Positions 51,828 to 60,252 are shown, counted from the stretch's first letter. The stretch: 64,000 bases of DNA from Nonomuraea fuscirosea (GCF_003001935.1 NZ_PVNG01000019.1:124001-188000); one strand, 5' to 3'. Made by a program: numbers and translations. Notes: generated by a model from the sequence alone, not told the origin.

Positions 51828-52307
51828 ATGAGGTTCGGTGCACGGATCGGCGTGGACGTCGGCTCCGTCCGTATCGGCGTGGCCCGCAGTGACCCCTCGG
51901 GGATGCTGGCCACGCCGGTGGAGACTGTCAGACGAGGCAAGGGCGACCTCGCCCGCATCGCCGCGATCGTCGCCGAGCATGAGGCGATCGAGGTCGTGGT
52001 GGGGTTGCCCACCTCGTTGTCGGGGCGCGAAGGACAGGCGGCCGGGCTCGCCCGCGAGTTCGCCGTCAAGCTCGCGGCCCGGCTGGCGCCCACGCCCGTG
52101 CGGCTGTTCGACGAGCGGCTGACCACGGTGACGGCGCAGCAGGGCCTGCGGGCCAGCGGCGTACGCGCCAAGAAGCAGCGCGGCGTCGTCGATCAGGCGG
52201 CGGCCGTGGTGCTGCTGCAGGACGCGCTCGACTCCGAGCGCGCCACGGAAAGACCACCAGGCAGGCCCGTCGAACCGCCATCCGCGGCCGACGGACCTGC
52301 CTCATGA
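51828..52307 (+). CDS. ruvX: RuvX/YqgF pre-16S rRNA nuclease
   Basis: A 159-residue RNase H-fold nuclease that finishes 16S rRNA 5'-end maturation in characterised relatives. IGVDVGSVRIGVARSD supplies the first catalytic Asp, VVVGLPTSLSG is the second strand motif, FDERLTTV carries a Glu, and VVDQAAAVVLLQ the final Asp. The last 25 residues are a Pro/Ala-rich tail. It starts 1 bp after alaS and ends in an ATGA overlap with an open spacer frame. Confidence 0.95.
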   Translation: MRFGARIGVDVGSVRIGVARSDPSGMLATPVETVRRGKGDLARIAAIVAEHEAIEVVVGLPTSLSGREGQAAGLAREFAVKLAARLAPTPVRLFDERLTTVTAQQGLRASGVRAKKQRGVVDQAAAVVLLQDALDSERATERPPGRPVEPPSAADGPAS

Positions 52308-52642
52308 ACGGCCGCACTCCGGCCGTCCGGCCCACCACGACCTATCCACCCGCCCCGTTGCCCGCCCATGCGTGCGGGCACGCCGTGCCGGTGAGGGGAG
52401 AGCGCGGTTCCGGCGTGGCGCTTCATCCGCCAGGGGTGGCGGGCCGCCGCCGCCCGCTCACGGCTGCACCCGCGCCGGGGACGGCCTGCCGCCCGCCCAG
52501 GAGGGGCGGGCTCGCGTCCGGGGTTACGGGGTTCTTGCCGGGAGGATGTGATCCCGGTCCGGCTCCCGCGCGTACTACAGGTGTGCCCGAGGTGTCGGAT
52601 GCAGGTCTGGGAACGACGGTCGCCGGTGAGGTGATCGCGTGA
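52304..52642 (+). other. Open spacer frame of 112 codons between ruvX and mltG
   Basis: The 331-bp gap between ruvX and mltG is open in one frame from an ATG overlapping the ruvX TGA (ATGA) to a TGA overlapping the mltG GTG (GTGA). The translation is Pro/Gly/Arg-rich with no domain I recognise. By hand count about 84 of 111 third positions are G or C, with the first two thirds more biased than the last, weaker than real genes here. It could be a small gene, a coupling frame, or decayed sequence. Confidence 0.3.
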
Positions 52643-54162
52643 ACAGGACGCCTGAGAACGAGGACGACGCCGACGACATGATCCCGTTCCAGCCCGCGGA
52701 CAGCCCGGCCGAAGGGCCGGAAAGCCGGGCGGAGCAGAACGATCCCGAACTTCGAGATCCGCAGGACGGCCCTGAACTTCGGGGCCCACAGGACGATCCC
52801 GCGCTTTCGGGCGCGCAGGACGGTCCTGAACTTCGGGACCCGCAGGACGATCCCGAGCCTCCGGACACGCCGGACGATCCCGAGCGCCGGACCGGGCCGA
52901 GCGGCCCTGAGCCCTCCGGCGGGCAGGGCGGCCCCGGGCATCCGGCCGGGCAGAGCGGCCCCGAGCATGCAGCCGGGCTGGGCGATCCCGGGCGCCGGGG
53001 CGGACGAGGTGACTACGCGGCCTCGGCCGGGTTGGACAGTCCTGAGCCTGGCCGGGACGGCTCCTGGGCCGCCGGCGGGCGGGACGAACCCGGCCCTGAA
53101 GCCGGGGACGAGGAGCCCGCTGGGCGGCGGGGGCAGGCGATGCGGAAGGTGGGTCTGCTGTCCGCCGGGTTGCTGGCGGGCGTGCTGGCCGTCGGGCTCG
53201 GCGCGATCGTGATGCTCAAGCCGTACCTCAGCCCCGACGACTTCGAGGGGACGGGCAGTGGCGCCGTGACGGTGCGCATCCCGCCCGGCTCCAGCGCGGC
53301 CGACATCGGCTCGGCGCTGGCCGACGCCGGGGTGGTGGCCAGCGTGCAGTCGTTCGTGAACGTGACGGAGGACCGCGCGATGAGCGACCGGCTGCGGCCG
53401 GGACACTACCGCCTGCGCAAGGGCATGGCGGCGACGGCGGCGCTCGACCTGCTCCTCGCCCCCGCCTCCAGGATCGTGCGGCGGGTGACCGTGCCCGAGG
53501 GCATGCGGGTGTCGGAGGTGCTGACCCGGGTGGCCAAGCTGGCCGGGCTGCCGATCGAGGCGCTGCGCGGTGTGGACAAGGACCTCGTCGGGCTCCCCGA
53601 GTACGCTCACGGGCTCGAAGGCTTCCTCTTCCCCGCCACGTACGAGATCGAGCCGGGCGACACGGCCGTGGACGTGCTGGCCGCGATGGCCGAGCGGTTC
53701 GCCGCCGCGGCCAGGCACGTGGGCCTGGAGGAGCAGGCCGCGAAGGTGAACCTCACCCCGCTGCAGGTCGTCACGGTGGCCAGCATGATCCAGGCGGAGG
53801 GCGGGACGGACGAGGATTACCCGAAGATCTCCAGGGTGATCTACAACCGGCTGGAGAAGGGCACCCCGCTGGAGATCGACAGCACCGTGCTGTACGCCCA
53901 GAACCGGCGAACACTGAAGGTCACGGAGAGTGACACCAAGGTGAACTCTCCCTACAACACGTACCGCCACAAGGGACTGCCGCCGGGGCCTATCGCCAAT
54001 CCGGGCGAGAAGGCGCTGATGGCAGCCCTGAACCCTGCCGAAGGTGATTGGCACTGGTTTGTCACCACGGATCCGGGCCATAGAATCACCAAATTCACCA
54101 ACAAAGAGAGCGAGTTCGTGAGATACCGGGAAGAGTTGAACAAGAACCTCGGGACGAGCTGA
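52639..54162 (+). CDS. mltG: Endolytic transglycosylase MltG, first copy, with long disordered N terminus
   Basis: A 507-residue lytic transglycosylase that cuts nascent glycan strands and ends peptidoglycan polymerisation. The first 165 residues are a cytoplasmic Asp/Pro/Gly-rich tail containing five 9-residue units of the PELRDPQDG type, encoded by a 27-bp repeat (about 52740-52880). A transmembrane helix (about 172-194) and a LysM-like segment precede the YceG domain, with GLEGFLFPATYEI, the catalytic glutamate in MIQAEGG (Glu387), ISRVIYNRL and the STVLYAQ strand. The GTG start overlaps the preceding TGA. A second mltG follows after 211 bp. Confidence 0.92.
   Translation: MNRTPENEDDADDMIPFQPADSPAEGPESRAEQNDPELRDPQDGPELRGPQDDPALSGAQDGPELRDPQDDPEPPDTPDDPERRTGPSGPEPSGGQGGPGHPAGQSGPEHAAGLGDPGRRGGRGDYAASAGLDSPEPGRDGSWAAGGRDEPGPEAGDEEPAGRRGQAMRKVGLLSAGLLAGVLAVGLGAIVMLKPYLSPDDFEGTGSGAVTVRIPPGSSAADIGSALADAGVVASVQSFVNVTEDRAMSDRLRPGHYRLRKGMAATAALDLLLAPASRIVRRVTVPEGMRVSEVLTRVAKLAGLPIEALRGVDKDLVGLPEYAHGLEGFLFPATYEIEPGDTAVDVLAAMAERFAAAARHVGLEEQAAKVNLTPLQVVTVASMIQAEGGTDEDYPKISRVIYNRLEKGTPLEIDSTVLYAQNRRTLKVTESDTKVNSPYNTYRHKGLPPGPIANPGEKALMAALNPAEGDWHWFVTTDPGHRITKFTNKESEFVRYREELNKNLGTS
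52740..52880 (+). repeat. 27-bp in-frame repeat in mltG
   Basis: Five degenerate 27-bp units encode PELRDPQDG-like nonapeptides in the cytoplasmic tail of the first MltG. Confidence 0.85.
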
Positions 54163-54373
54163 TGTTCGCCAGGGCCGCCGCTCTCTCCGCGCAAAAGCCC
54201 CAAAACGGGGCATGCGCCCTCTTTCCGTCCCTTAGCATGGCTACCCAGAGTGATCTCCGCCGTCCGTGGCAGCACGTACGGCGGATCCCCCAGTTTCGCT
54301 CGGTGACTCCAGCCGGTTGGGCAGTTCCGCTTGACGCCCGGCAGGCAGTACCGGGAGATTGGCCAGCGCACCT

Positions 54374-55525
54374 ATGAACGATCTCGACCTGAACACTCTG
54401 CTCGGCCCCGAGGACGACGAAGGCTCCGGCAGGCGCGGAGGCCGCGGGGCCGGCAGACGCGGCCGCAGGCGCCGCCGTCGCCGCAACCGGGGCGGGTTCA
54501 TCGCGCCGCTGCTCGCCTTCTTCGTCCTGGCGGGCATCATCGGCGGCGGAGGCTACTACGGCTACCTGTGGCTCAGCGACGCCCTCGTGCCCGACGACTA
54601 CACCGGTCAGGGCAGCGGCGAGGTCATCATCGAGATCAAGAGCGGCCAGAGCGCGTCCGAGGTGGCCACGGAGCTGGAGCGGCAGGGGGTCGTCGCCAGC
54701 GCCAGGGCGTTCACCAACGCCATCGCCAACGCCGGGATGAGCGACAAGCTGCAGCCGGGCGAGTACAAGATGGCCAAGAAGATGTCGGCCGCCGCCGCGG
54801 TGCAGCGGCTCGGCTCGGACAACCGGCTGCTCGCCAAGGTGACGATCAAGGAAGGGCTGCGTCTGTCCGACACCCTCTCCACCCTCGCGAAGGAGACCGG
54901 CAAGCCGGTCAAGGAGTTCACCGCCGCGGCGAAGAGCACCAAGGACCTGGACCTGCCGTCGTACGCGAAGGGCCGGCTGGAGGGGTACGCCTTCCCGGCC
55001 ACGTACGAGTTCCAGCCCAAGACCACGCCGAAGCAGATGCTGACGGCGATGGTCGACCGGTTCAACCAGACGGCCGAGCAGATGGACATCGAGGGCGGCG
55101 CCAAGGCCCTCGGCCGCACGCCGCACGAGATCGTCGTCATCGCCAGCATCGTGCAGGCCGAAGCGGGTCGGCAGGAGGACATGGCGAAGATCGCGCGCGT
55201 CATCTACAACCGGCTTGAGCTCAACCCGCCGATGAAGCTGCAGATGGACAGCACGGTGATGTACGCGCTCAAGAAGTACCGCACCACCGCCACCTTCGCC
55301 GAGACGAAGATCAAGCACCCGTACAACACGTACGCGAACCTGGGCCTGCCGCCGGGAGCCATCACCAACCCCGGCGACCACGCCATCGAGGCGGCGCTCA
55401 ACCCGGCCAAGGGCACGTGGCGCTACTTCGTCGCCACCGACCCCAAGAGCAGCGTCACCAAGTTCGCCACCACGGAGGCGGAGTTCAACGAGCTGCTCGC
55501 GGAGTTCAAGCGCAACGGCGGCTGA
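54374..55525 (+). CDS. mltG: Endolytic transglycosylase MltG, second copy
   Basis: A 383-residue paralogue of the preceding protein, lacking its long acidic tail. A short Gly/Arg-rich cytoplasmic segment leads to one helix (about 41-65), then the YceG domain with LEGYAFPATYEFQP, catalytic glutamate in IVQAEAG (Glu263), IARVIYNRL and DSTVMYAL. All key segments are present, so both copies look active. The 211-bp gap between the copies holds a small GCCCC-AAAAC-GGGGC hairpin (near 54198-54212). The ribosome-binding site is weak (GGGAG about 14 nt upstream). The gene end is tandemly duplicated. Confidence 0.93.
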   Translation: MNDLDLNTLLGPEDDEGSGRRGGRGAGRRGRRRRRRRNRGGFIAPLLAFFVLAGIIGGGGYYGYLWLSDALVPDDYTGQGSGEVIIEIKSGQSASEVATELERQGVVASARAFTNAIANAGMSDKLQPGEYKMAKKMSAAAAVQRLGSDNRLLAKVTIKEGLRLSDTLSTLAKETGKPVKEFTAAAKSTKDLDLPSYAKGRLEGYAFPATYEFQPKTTPKQMLTAMVDRFNQTAEQMDIEGGAKALGRTPHEIVVIASIVQAEAGRQEDMAKIARVIYNRLELNPPMKLQMDSTVMYALKKYRTTATFAETKIKHPYNTYANLGLPPGAITNPGDHAIEAALNPAKGTWRYFVATDPKSSVTKFATTEAEFNELLAEFKRNGG

Positions 55526-55592
55526 CCGAACGCGACGACGACGGGGTCAGGCGCGACGGCGGCTGACCGAACGCGACGGCGGCCGACCCGCA
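55511..55592 (+). repeat. 41-bp duplication of the second mltG 3' end
   Basis: CGCAACGGCGGCTGACCGAACGCGAC recurs 41 bp later with one change, and a third partial copy follows 20 bp further. The unit carries the stop codon of the gene. Confidence 0.9.
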
Positions 55593-55703
55593 CGCTCGCC
55601 ACGGAAGCTCATCGCCCACGGCCGCCCGGACGACTCCGGGCGGCCGTGCGCGTTTCCCGGGCCGCCGTGGCGATAGGGTCGTCCTGTTCGGAAGGAGTGG
55701 GGG

Positions 55704-56561
55704 ATGCGGGCTGCGGTGATGGGGTCGCCCATCGGCCATTCGCTCTCGCCGTACCTGCACCGGGCCGCCTACCAGGCGATGGGGCTCGGCGGGTGGAGCT
55801 ACGAGGCGTTCGAGTGCGACGAGGCGCGGCTGCCTGAGCTGCTGGCGGGGCTCGGGCCCGTGCGCGGCCAGGCCGGCGCCGGCGAGGACGCCTGGGCCGG
55901 GCTGTCGCTGACGATGCCGCTCAAGCGGGCCGTGCTGCCCCTGCTCGACACCGTCTCCGAGACGGCCGTCGAGGTCGGCGGGGCCAACACCGTGATCTTC
56001 CAGAACGGGCGGCGCCACGGCGACAACACCGACGTCTACGGCATCGAGCGGGCCCTGGCCGAGGCGGGGGTGCCCGCGCCCCGGTCGGCGACCGTGCTGG
56101 GCGGCGGGGCCACGGCCGCCTCGGCGCTGGCGGCGCTGCGCAACCTCGGGCTCCACGCGGCGACCCTGCTGGTGCGCGATCCCGCGCGGGCGGGGGAGAC
56201 GGCCGCGGTGGCCGAGCGGCTGGGCGTGGCGCTGGCGGTGGAGACGTTCGACAAGCTCGACGCGCGCACGGGGGTGGACCTGGTGGTCTCCACGCTGCCG
56301 GGCGGCGCGGCCGACGTCTTCGCGGGCCGGCTGGCGCGCGTACCGGCCCTGTTCGACGTGGTCTACTCGCCGTGGCCGACCGGCGCCGCGGCGGCGGTCC
56401 AGGCGGCGGGCGGCACCGTGATCGGCGGCTTCGAGATGCTGCTGCACCAGGCGGTGCGGCAAGTGCGGCTGATGACGGGCATCACGGACGTGCCGATCGA
56501 GGCTATGCGCGCCGCGGGGCAGTCCGAGATCCTCCGCCGCACGGCCGCCCAGGCACGCTGA
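55704..56561 (+). CDS. aroE: Shikimate dehydrogenase
   Basis: Reduces 3-dehydroshikimate to shikimate with NADPH in aromatic amino-acid synthesis. The 285-residue protein has the substrate motif GHSLSPYLH, the catalytic lysine in LSLTMPLKR (usual form NVTxPxK), GANTV, the aspartate in DNTDVYGI and the NADP loop LGGGATAASA. LLHQAVRQVRLMTG is the usual C-terminal substrate helix. GAAGGAG at 55691-55697 lies 6 nt before the ATG, and TAGGGT (about 55673-55678) is a likely -10. The mltG-aroE order is conserved. Confidence 0.94.
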   Translation: MRAAVMGSPIGHSLSPYLHRAAYQAMGLGGWSYEAFECDEARLPELLAGLGPVRGQAGAGEDAWAGLSLTMPLKRAVLPLLDTVSETAVEVGGANTVIFQNGRRHGDNTDVYGIERALAEAGVPAPRSATVLGGGATAASALAALRNLGLHAATLLVRDPARAGETAAVAERLGVALAVETFDKLDARTGVDLVVSTLPGGAADVFAGRLARVPALFDVVYSPWPTGAAAAVQAAGGTVIGGFEMLLHQAVRQVRLMTGITDVPIEAMRAAGQSEILRRTAAQAR

Positions 56562-56651
56562 ACCGGCACCCGCACGCGCGGGATCGGATACGCCCGGCCG
56601 GGGCTCGGGCAGGCGGCGGCGGGATGAATCGAGAACGATTCGGTGTTGTGG

Positions 56652-56657
56652 TAATGT
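56652..56657 (+). promoter_or_regulatory. -10 element of the infC-rpmI-rplT operon
   Basis: TAATGT preceded by TGTGG resembles an extended -10. It lies about 240 nt upstream of infC and would give the long leader that contains the attenuator. No clear -35 is seen. Confidence 0.45.
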
Positions 56658-56775
56658 AGCTCTCTGATCGGTCCGGCATGCCTTGCTGGACGCGCAAGCG
56701 GAGGTCTCCCTCCCACCTGAGTCACCGCGAGGTGGCCGGGTCCAGGATCACGCCGGACTACTCCGGGGAGCTCAA

Positions 56776-56830
56776 GGCCACGAAGCCACAGAGCTCAGTG
56801 GCCCCGCATGCGCGACGTGCGGGGCTTTTC
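56776..56830 (+). promoter_or_regulatory. Attenuator in the infC leader
   Basis: GCCCCGCA (56801-56808) pairs with TGCGGGGC (56818-56825) followed by TTTT, an intrinsic terminator 68 nt before infC. An alternative stem, GGCCAC (56776-56781) with GTGGCC (56798-56803), uses part of the same 5' arm, so the two are mutually exclusive. This is the layout of an attenuation-controlled ribosomal-protein operon. Confidence 0.7.
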
Positions 56831-56897
56831 GCGTTCTGCGAGCGCGTTGAGCTCCCGTCACGACGAGCACGTAGGGATCGCAAACCTAGGAGGCCCC

Positions 56898-57485
56898 ATC
56901 AGCACTGAGCCCCGCATCAACGAGCGTATCCGAGTTCCCGAGGTTCGCCTCGTGGGCCCGAACGGCGAGCAGGTCGGCATCGTCTCCATCCATGACGCGC
57001 TGAAGCTCGCCCAGGAGGCCGACCTCGACCTTGTCGAGGTCGCGGCCACGGCTCGACCGCCCGTGTGCAAGCTCATGGACTACGGCAAGTTCAAGTACGA
57101 GTCCGCGATGAAGGCGCGCGAGGCGCGCAAGAATCAGGCGCACACGATCATCAAGGAGATCAAGCTCCGGCCGAAGATCGACCCGCACGACTACGAGACC
57201 AAGAAGGGTCACGTGGTGCGGTTCCTCAAGGCGGGGGACAAGGTCAAAGTCACGATCATGTTCCGCGGACGCGAGCAGTCCCGGCCGGAGCTCGGCTTCC
57301 GGCTGCTGCAGCGGCTGGCGGACGACGTCCAGGAGCTGGGGTTCGTCGAGTCCCACGCCAAGCAGGACGGCCGTAACATGATCATGGTGATCGGTCCGCA
57401 CAAGAAGAAGGCCGAGGCGAAGGCGGAGAAGGCCGCAGCCAAGGCACAGCGTGGCGGCGAGGAGCCTTCCCCACCGGAAGAGTGA
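56898..57485 (+). CDS. infC: Translation initiation factor IF-3, AUC start
   Basis: A 195-residue IF3 that keeps 30S subunits free and proofreads initiator pairing. The N domain begins STEPRINERIRVPEVRLVGPNGEQVGIV; the linker and C domain follow (KLMDYGKFKYE, KIDPHDYETKKGHVVRFLKAGDKVKVTIMFRGRE). A Lys/Glu/Ala tail ends the chain. The only start in register with the conserved N terminus and a ribosome-binding site (AGGAGG, 56888-56893) is ATC at 56898. Rare start codons on infC allow IF3 to repress its own translation (established for the AUU of E. coli infC). First gene of infC-rpmI-rplT. Confidence 0.93.
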   Translation: MSTEPRINERIRVPEVRLVGPNGEQVGIVSIHDALKLAQEADLDLVEVAATARPPVCKLMDYGKFKYESAMKAREARKNQAHTIIKEIKLRPKIDPHDYETKKGHVVRFLKAGDKVKVTIMFRGREQSRPELGFRLLQRLADDVQELGFVESHAKQDGRNMIMVIGPHKKKAEAKAEKAAAKAQRGGEEPSPPEE

Positions 57486-57606
57486 CCCGCAGTTGGGGTT
57501 AGCCTTACAACACCCCAGCAGCCACCGGGCAGACGAAGACGCCACGACCGGGCCGGCCAGCACCGGCCCGGCCACCGGCACGACCGAAACGAGGAGAGAC
57601 GGCGAC

Positions 57607-57801
57607 ATGCCGAAGATGAAGACGCACAGCGGTGCGAAGAAGCGGTTCCGGGTCACCGGCACCGGCAAGATCAAGCGTCGCCGTGCGAACCGCGCGCACT
57701 ACAACGAGTGGAAGTCGTCCACGCTGACGCGCCGTCTCAAGAACGAGGTCGTCCTTTCCGACGCCGACTCCAAGAAGATCAAGAAGCTGCTCGCCAAGTA
57801 G
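57607..57801 (+). CDS. rpmI: 50S ribosomal protein L35
   Basis: A 64-residue basic ribosomal protein with the family start MPKMKTHSGAKKRFRVTGTGKIKRRRANRAH. Length and sequence are typical. It lies 121 bp after infC and 24 bp before rplT in the standard operon. GAGGAGAG about 10 nt upstream is the ribosome-binding site. Confidence 0.97.
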   Translation: MPKMKTHSGAKKRFRVTGTGKIKRRRANRAHYNEWKSSTLTRRLKNEVVLSDADSKKIKKLLAK

Positions 57802-57825
57802 CGCGAACCCCCGGGGAGATACAAC

Positions 57826-58209
57826 ATGGCACGCGTGAAGCGGGCGCTCAACGCCAAGAAGAAGCGCAAGGTCGTCCTCGAGAGGGCGAGCGGTTACCGT
57901 GGCCAGCGGTCGCGGCTGTACCGCAAGGCCAAGGAGCAGATGCTCCACTCGATGACGTACGCCTACCGGGACCGCAAGGACCGCAAGGGCACCTTCCGTC
58001 GTCTGTGGATCCAGCGCATCAACGCCGCGGCTCGACAGAACGGCATGACCTACAACCGCCTGATCCAGGGTCTGCGTCTGGCGAACATCGAGGTCGACCG
58101 TAAGATCCTCGCTGACCTCGCGGTCAACGACAGCCAGACCTTCGCCACGCTCGTCGAGGCCGCCAAGAAGGCCCTTCCGGCCAACGTGAACGCTCCGGCC
58201 GCGAGCTGA
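57826..58209 (+). CDS. rplT: 50S ribosomal protein L20
   Basis: A 127-residue 23S rRNA-binding protein needed early in 50S assembly; in some bacteria it represses its own operon by binding the leader. MARVKRALNAKKKRK, YRGQRSRLYRKAKEQ and INAAARQNGMTYNRLI are the family segments. GGGGAG precedes the ATG. Last gene of the operon, followed by a terminator. Confidence 0.97.
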   Translation: MARVKRALNAKKKRKVVLERASGYRGQRSRLYRKAKEQMLHSMTYAYRDRKDRKGTFRRLWIQRINAAARQNGMTYNRLIQGLRLANIEVDRKILADLAVNDSQTFATLVEAAKKALPANVNAPAAS

Positions 58210-58222
58210 GGCAATTGTTCTG

Positions 58223-58251
58223 AGGGGCCCACCGATGACGGTGGGCCCTTT
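58223..58251 (+). terminator. Intrinsic terminator after rplT
   Basis: GGGCCCACC pairs with GGTGGGCCC across GATGAC, followed by TTTGTTGTT. It lies 14 bp past the rplT stop. Confidence 0.9.
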
Positions 58252-58306
58252 GTTGTTCAAGGGCTGTCATCCGTACGGCCGTTGCTCGCACGACTGGGGG
58301 ATGTGG

Positions 58307-59110
58307 ATGGGCGGGTCCGAGCTGACCAACGTGAGGTCGCCGCGGGTGAAGGCCGCCAGGCGGCTCACCAAGCGGGCCTTCAGGGAGCAGGACAGGAAGT
58401 TCCTGGCCGAGGGGCCGCAGGCGGTACGCGAGGCGCTCAAGCTCGACGGTGTGACGCTGGAGCTGTTCAGCACGGCGGAGGCGGAGCTGCGCCATCCCGA
58501 GCTCATCACCCAGGCCACGCTGCAGGGCGTCCCCGTGCACCGGGCCAGCGGCGAGGTCATGTCGGAGTTGTCCCAGACCGTGACGCCGCAGGGCCTCGTG
58601 GCCGTCTGCGGGCTCGTGCACGTGCCGCTGGAGCAGGCCCTCAGCGGGCAGCCGCGGCTGGTCGCGGTGCTCGCGCACGTGCGCGACCCGGGCAACGCCG
58701 GGACCGTCATGCGGGCGGCCGACGCCGCCGGGGCCGACGCGGTGGTGCTCACGGACGCGTCCGTGGATCCGTACAACGGCAAGTGCGTCCGCGCCAGCGC
58801 CGGTAGCCTGTTCCATCTTCCCGTCACCATCGGTGCACCGGTCGGCGCCGCCGTGCGTCAACTAAGGGAGCGGGGCCTGCGCGTGCTGGCGGCCGACGGC
58901 GCGGGCAAGCACACGCTCGATGATGTCGATCTCGCGGGACCCACCGCGTGGATCTTCGGCAACGAGGCATGGGGGCTACCGGAGGAGATACTCGCCGAGG
59001 CGGACGATGTGGTCAGAGTGCCCATCTACGGACAGGCTGAAAGTCTCAACCTGGCCACTGCCGCGGCGGTATGCCTTTACTCCTCGGCCAGGGCGCAGCG
59101 AGTGCCCTAG
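58307..59110 (+). CDS. TrmH/SpoU-family RNA 2'-O-methyltransferase
   Basis: A 267-residue SPOUT-class methyltransferase that methylates ribose of rRNA or tRNA with S-adenosylmethionine. After an N-terminal substrate-binding domain (FLAEGPQAVREAL) come the three SpoU motifs: NAGTVMRAADAAG, FGNEAWGLP and VPIYGQAESLNLATAAAV. The position between rplT and pheS is conserved in actinobacteria. The exact target nucleotide is unknown. GGGGG at 58296-58300 lies 6 nt before ATG 58307; ATG 58301 is an alternative. Confidence 0.92.
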   Translation: MGGSELTNVRSPRVKAARRLTKRAFREQDRKFLAEGPQAVREALKLDGVTLELFSTAEAELRHPELITQATLQGVPVHRASGEVMSELSQTVTPQGLVAVCGLVHVPLEQALSGQPRLVAVLAHVRDPGNAGTVMRAADAAGADAVVLTDASVDPYNGKCVRASAGSLFHLPVTIGAPVGAAVRQLRERGLRVLAADGAGKHTLDDVDLAGPTAWIFGNEAWGLPEEILAEADDVVRVPIYGQAESLNLATAAAVCLYSSARAQRVP

Positions 59111-59160
59111 GTGGCTGGAAACCCGCTATTGTCGGCGTTGTAGGCGGAGGAGGCGAGGTC

Positions 59161-60252
59161 GTGCACGGCGCAGACACCGACGGGCGAGTTGTGGCCGCCG
59201 CGTGCACGATAGCCATCGACGACCTTCCTGACGGCCTCATCATGACCGACCGATATGGGTGCGTGAGGGCCGTCAACCGGGCCGCCTCCCGGCTCACCGG
59301 CGTCGCCATGGAGCGCGCGGTCGGCAGGCACATGAACGACGTGTTCCCCTTCCGCGACCATGACGGGCGCGACTGGTGGAAGGCGCTCGACCCCGAGGGC
59401 GGCCTGCGCATCAGGACGCGGGTGCCCGAGCGTCCGCTGCACCTGCCCGGCGGGCAGGAGCTCTACGTCGCGGCCAGGCTCGTACGCGAGCCGGAGCGCG
59501 GCGGCGACGTCGACCGGGTGGCGATCACCCTGCGCGACGGCGGCGCCCGCGCGCGGCTGGAGCGCAGCAGGGCCGACCTGGTCTCCACCGTGGCCCACGA
59601 GCTGCGCTCGCCGCTGACCAGCGTCAAGGGGTTCACCGCGACGCTGCTGGCCAAGTGGACCCGCTTCACCGACGAGCAGAAGCGCGTCATGCTGGAGACC
59701 GTCAACAACGACGCCGACCGCGTCACCCGGCTCATCACCGAGCTGCTCGACGTCTCCCGCATCGAGTCGGGCCGGCTGGAGGTACGCCGCCAGGTCGTCG
59801 ATCTGCCCGCCAGGGCGCGCCGGCTCATCGCGGGCCGGGTGGCGGCGGGCGACAGCGAGAACCGCTACCGGCTCGTCGTGGGCGAGCACCTGCCGGAGAT
59901 GTGGCTCGACCAGGACAAGATCGACCAGATCCTGGGTAACCTGGTGGAAAACGCGGTGCGCCACGGACGCGGCATCGTCACCATGGAGATCGAGTCCGTC
60001 GAATGGGGAGTTGCCGTGTCGGTGCGCGACGAGGGCGAGGGCATCGAGCCCGAGCTGGCTCCGCGCGTCTTCAGGCAGTTCTGGCGGGGCGGCAACAGCC
60101 GCCGCCGCGGCGGCACCGGGCTCGGGCTCTTCATCGTCAAGGGCCTGGTCGAGGCACACGGCGGCACCATCATCGTGCAGCGGGCGCCCGGGGGCGGGGC
60201 GGAGTTCCGATTTACCCTGCCCACCGGCACACCCGACTTCGCCGCCGTCTGA
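59161..60252 (+). CDS. PAS-domain sensor histidine kinase (orphan)
   Basis: A 363-residue soluble histidine kinase. A PAS domain (about 15-125; DLPDGLIMTDRYGCVRAVNRAASRLTG) is followed by HisKA with the phosphoacceptor in STVAHELRSPL (His146) and an HATPase domain with the N box LVENAVRHG, DEGEGI and GGTGLGLFIVKGLVEAHGG. No membrane segment is present, so the signal is probably cytoplasmic. No response regulator is adjacent. It lies between the TrmH gene and pheS. Two AGG-rich ribosome-binding sites precede the GTG, and TATTGT (about 59127-59132) is a likely -10. Confidence 0.92.
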   Translation: MHGADTDGRVVAAACTIAIDDLPDGLIMTDRYGCVRAVNRAASRLTGVAMERAVGRHMNDVFPFRDHDGRDWWKALDPEGGLRIRTRVPERPLHLPGGQELYVAARLVREPERGGDVDRVAITLRDGGARARLERSRADLVSTVAHELRSPLTSVKGFTATLLAKWTRFTDEQKRVMLETVNNDADRVTRLITELLDVSRIESGRLEVRRQVVDLPARARRLIAGRVAAGDSENRYRLVVGEHLPEMWLDQDKIDQILGNLVENAVRHGRGIVTMEIESVEWGVAVSVRDEGEGIEPELAPRVFRQFWRGGNSRRRGGTGLGLFIVKGLVEAHGGTIIVQRAPGGGAEFRFTLPTGTPDFAAV

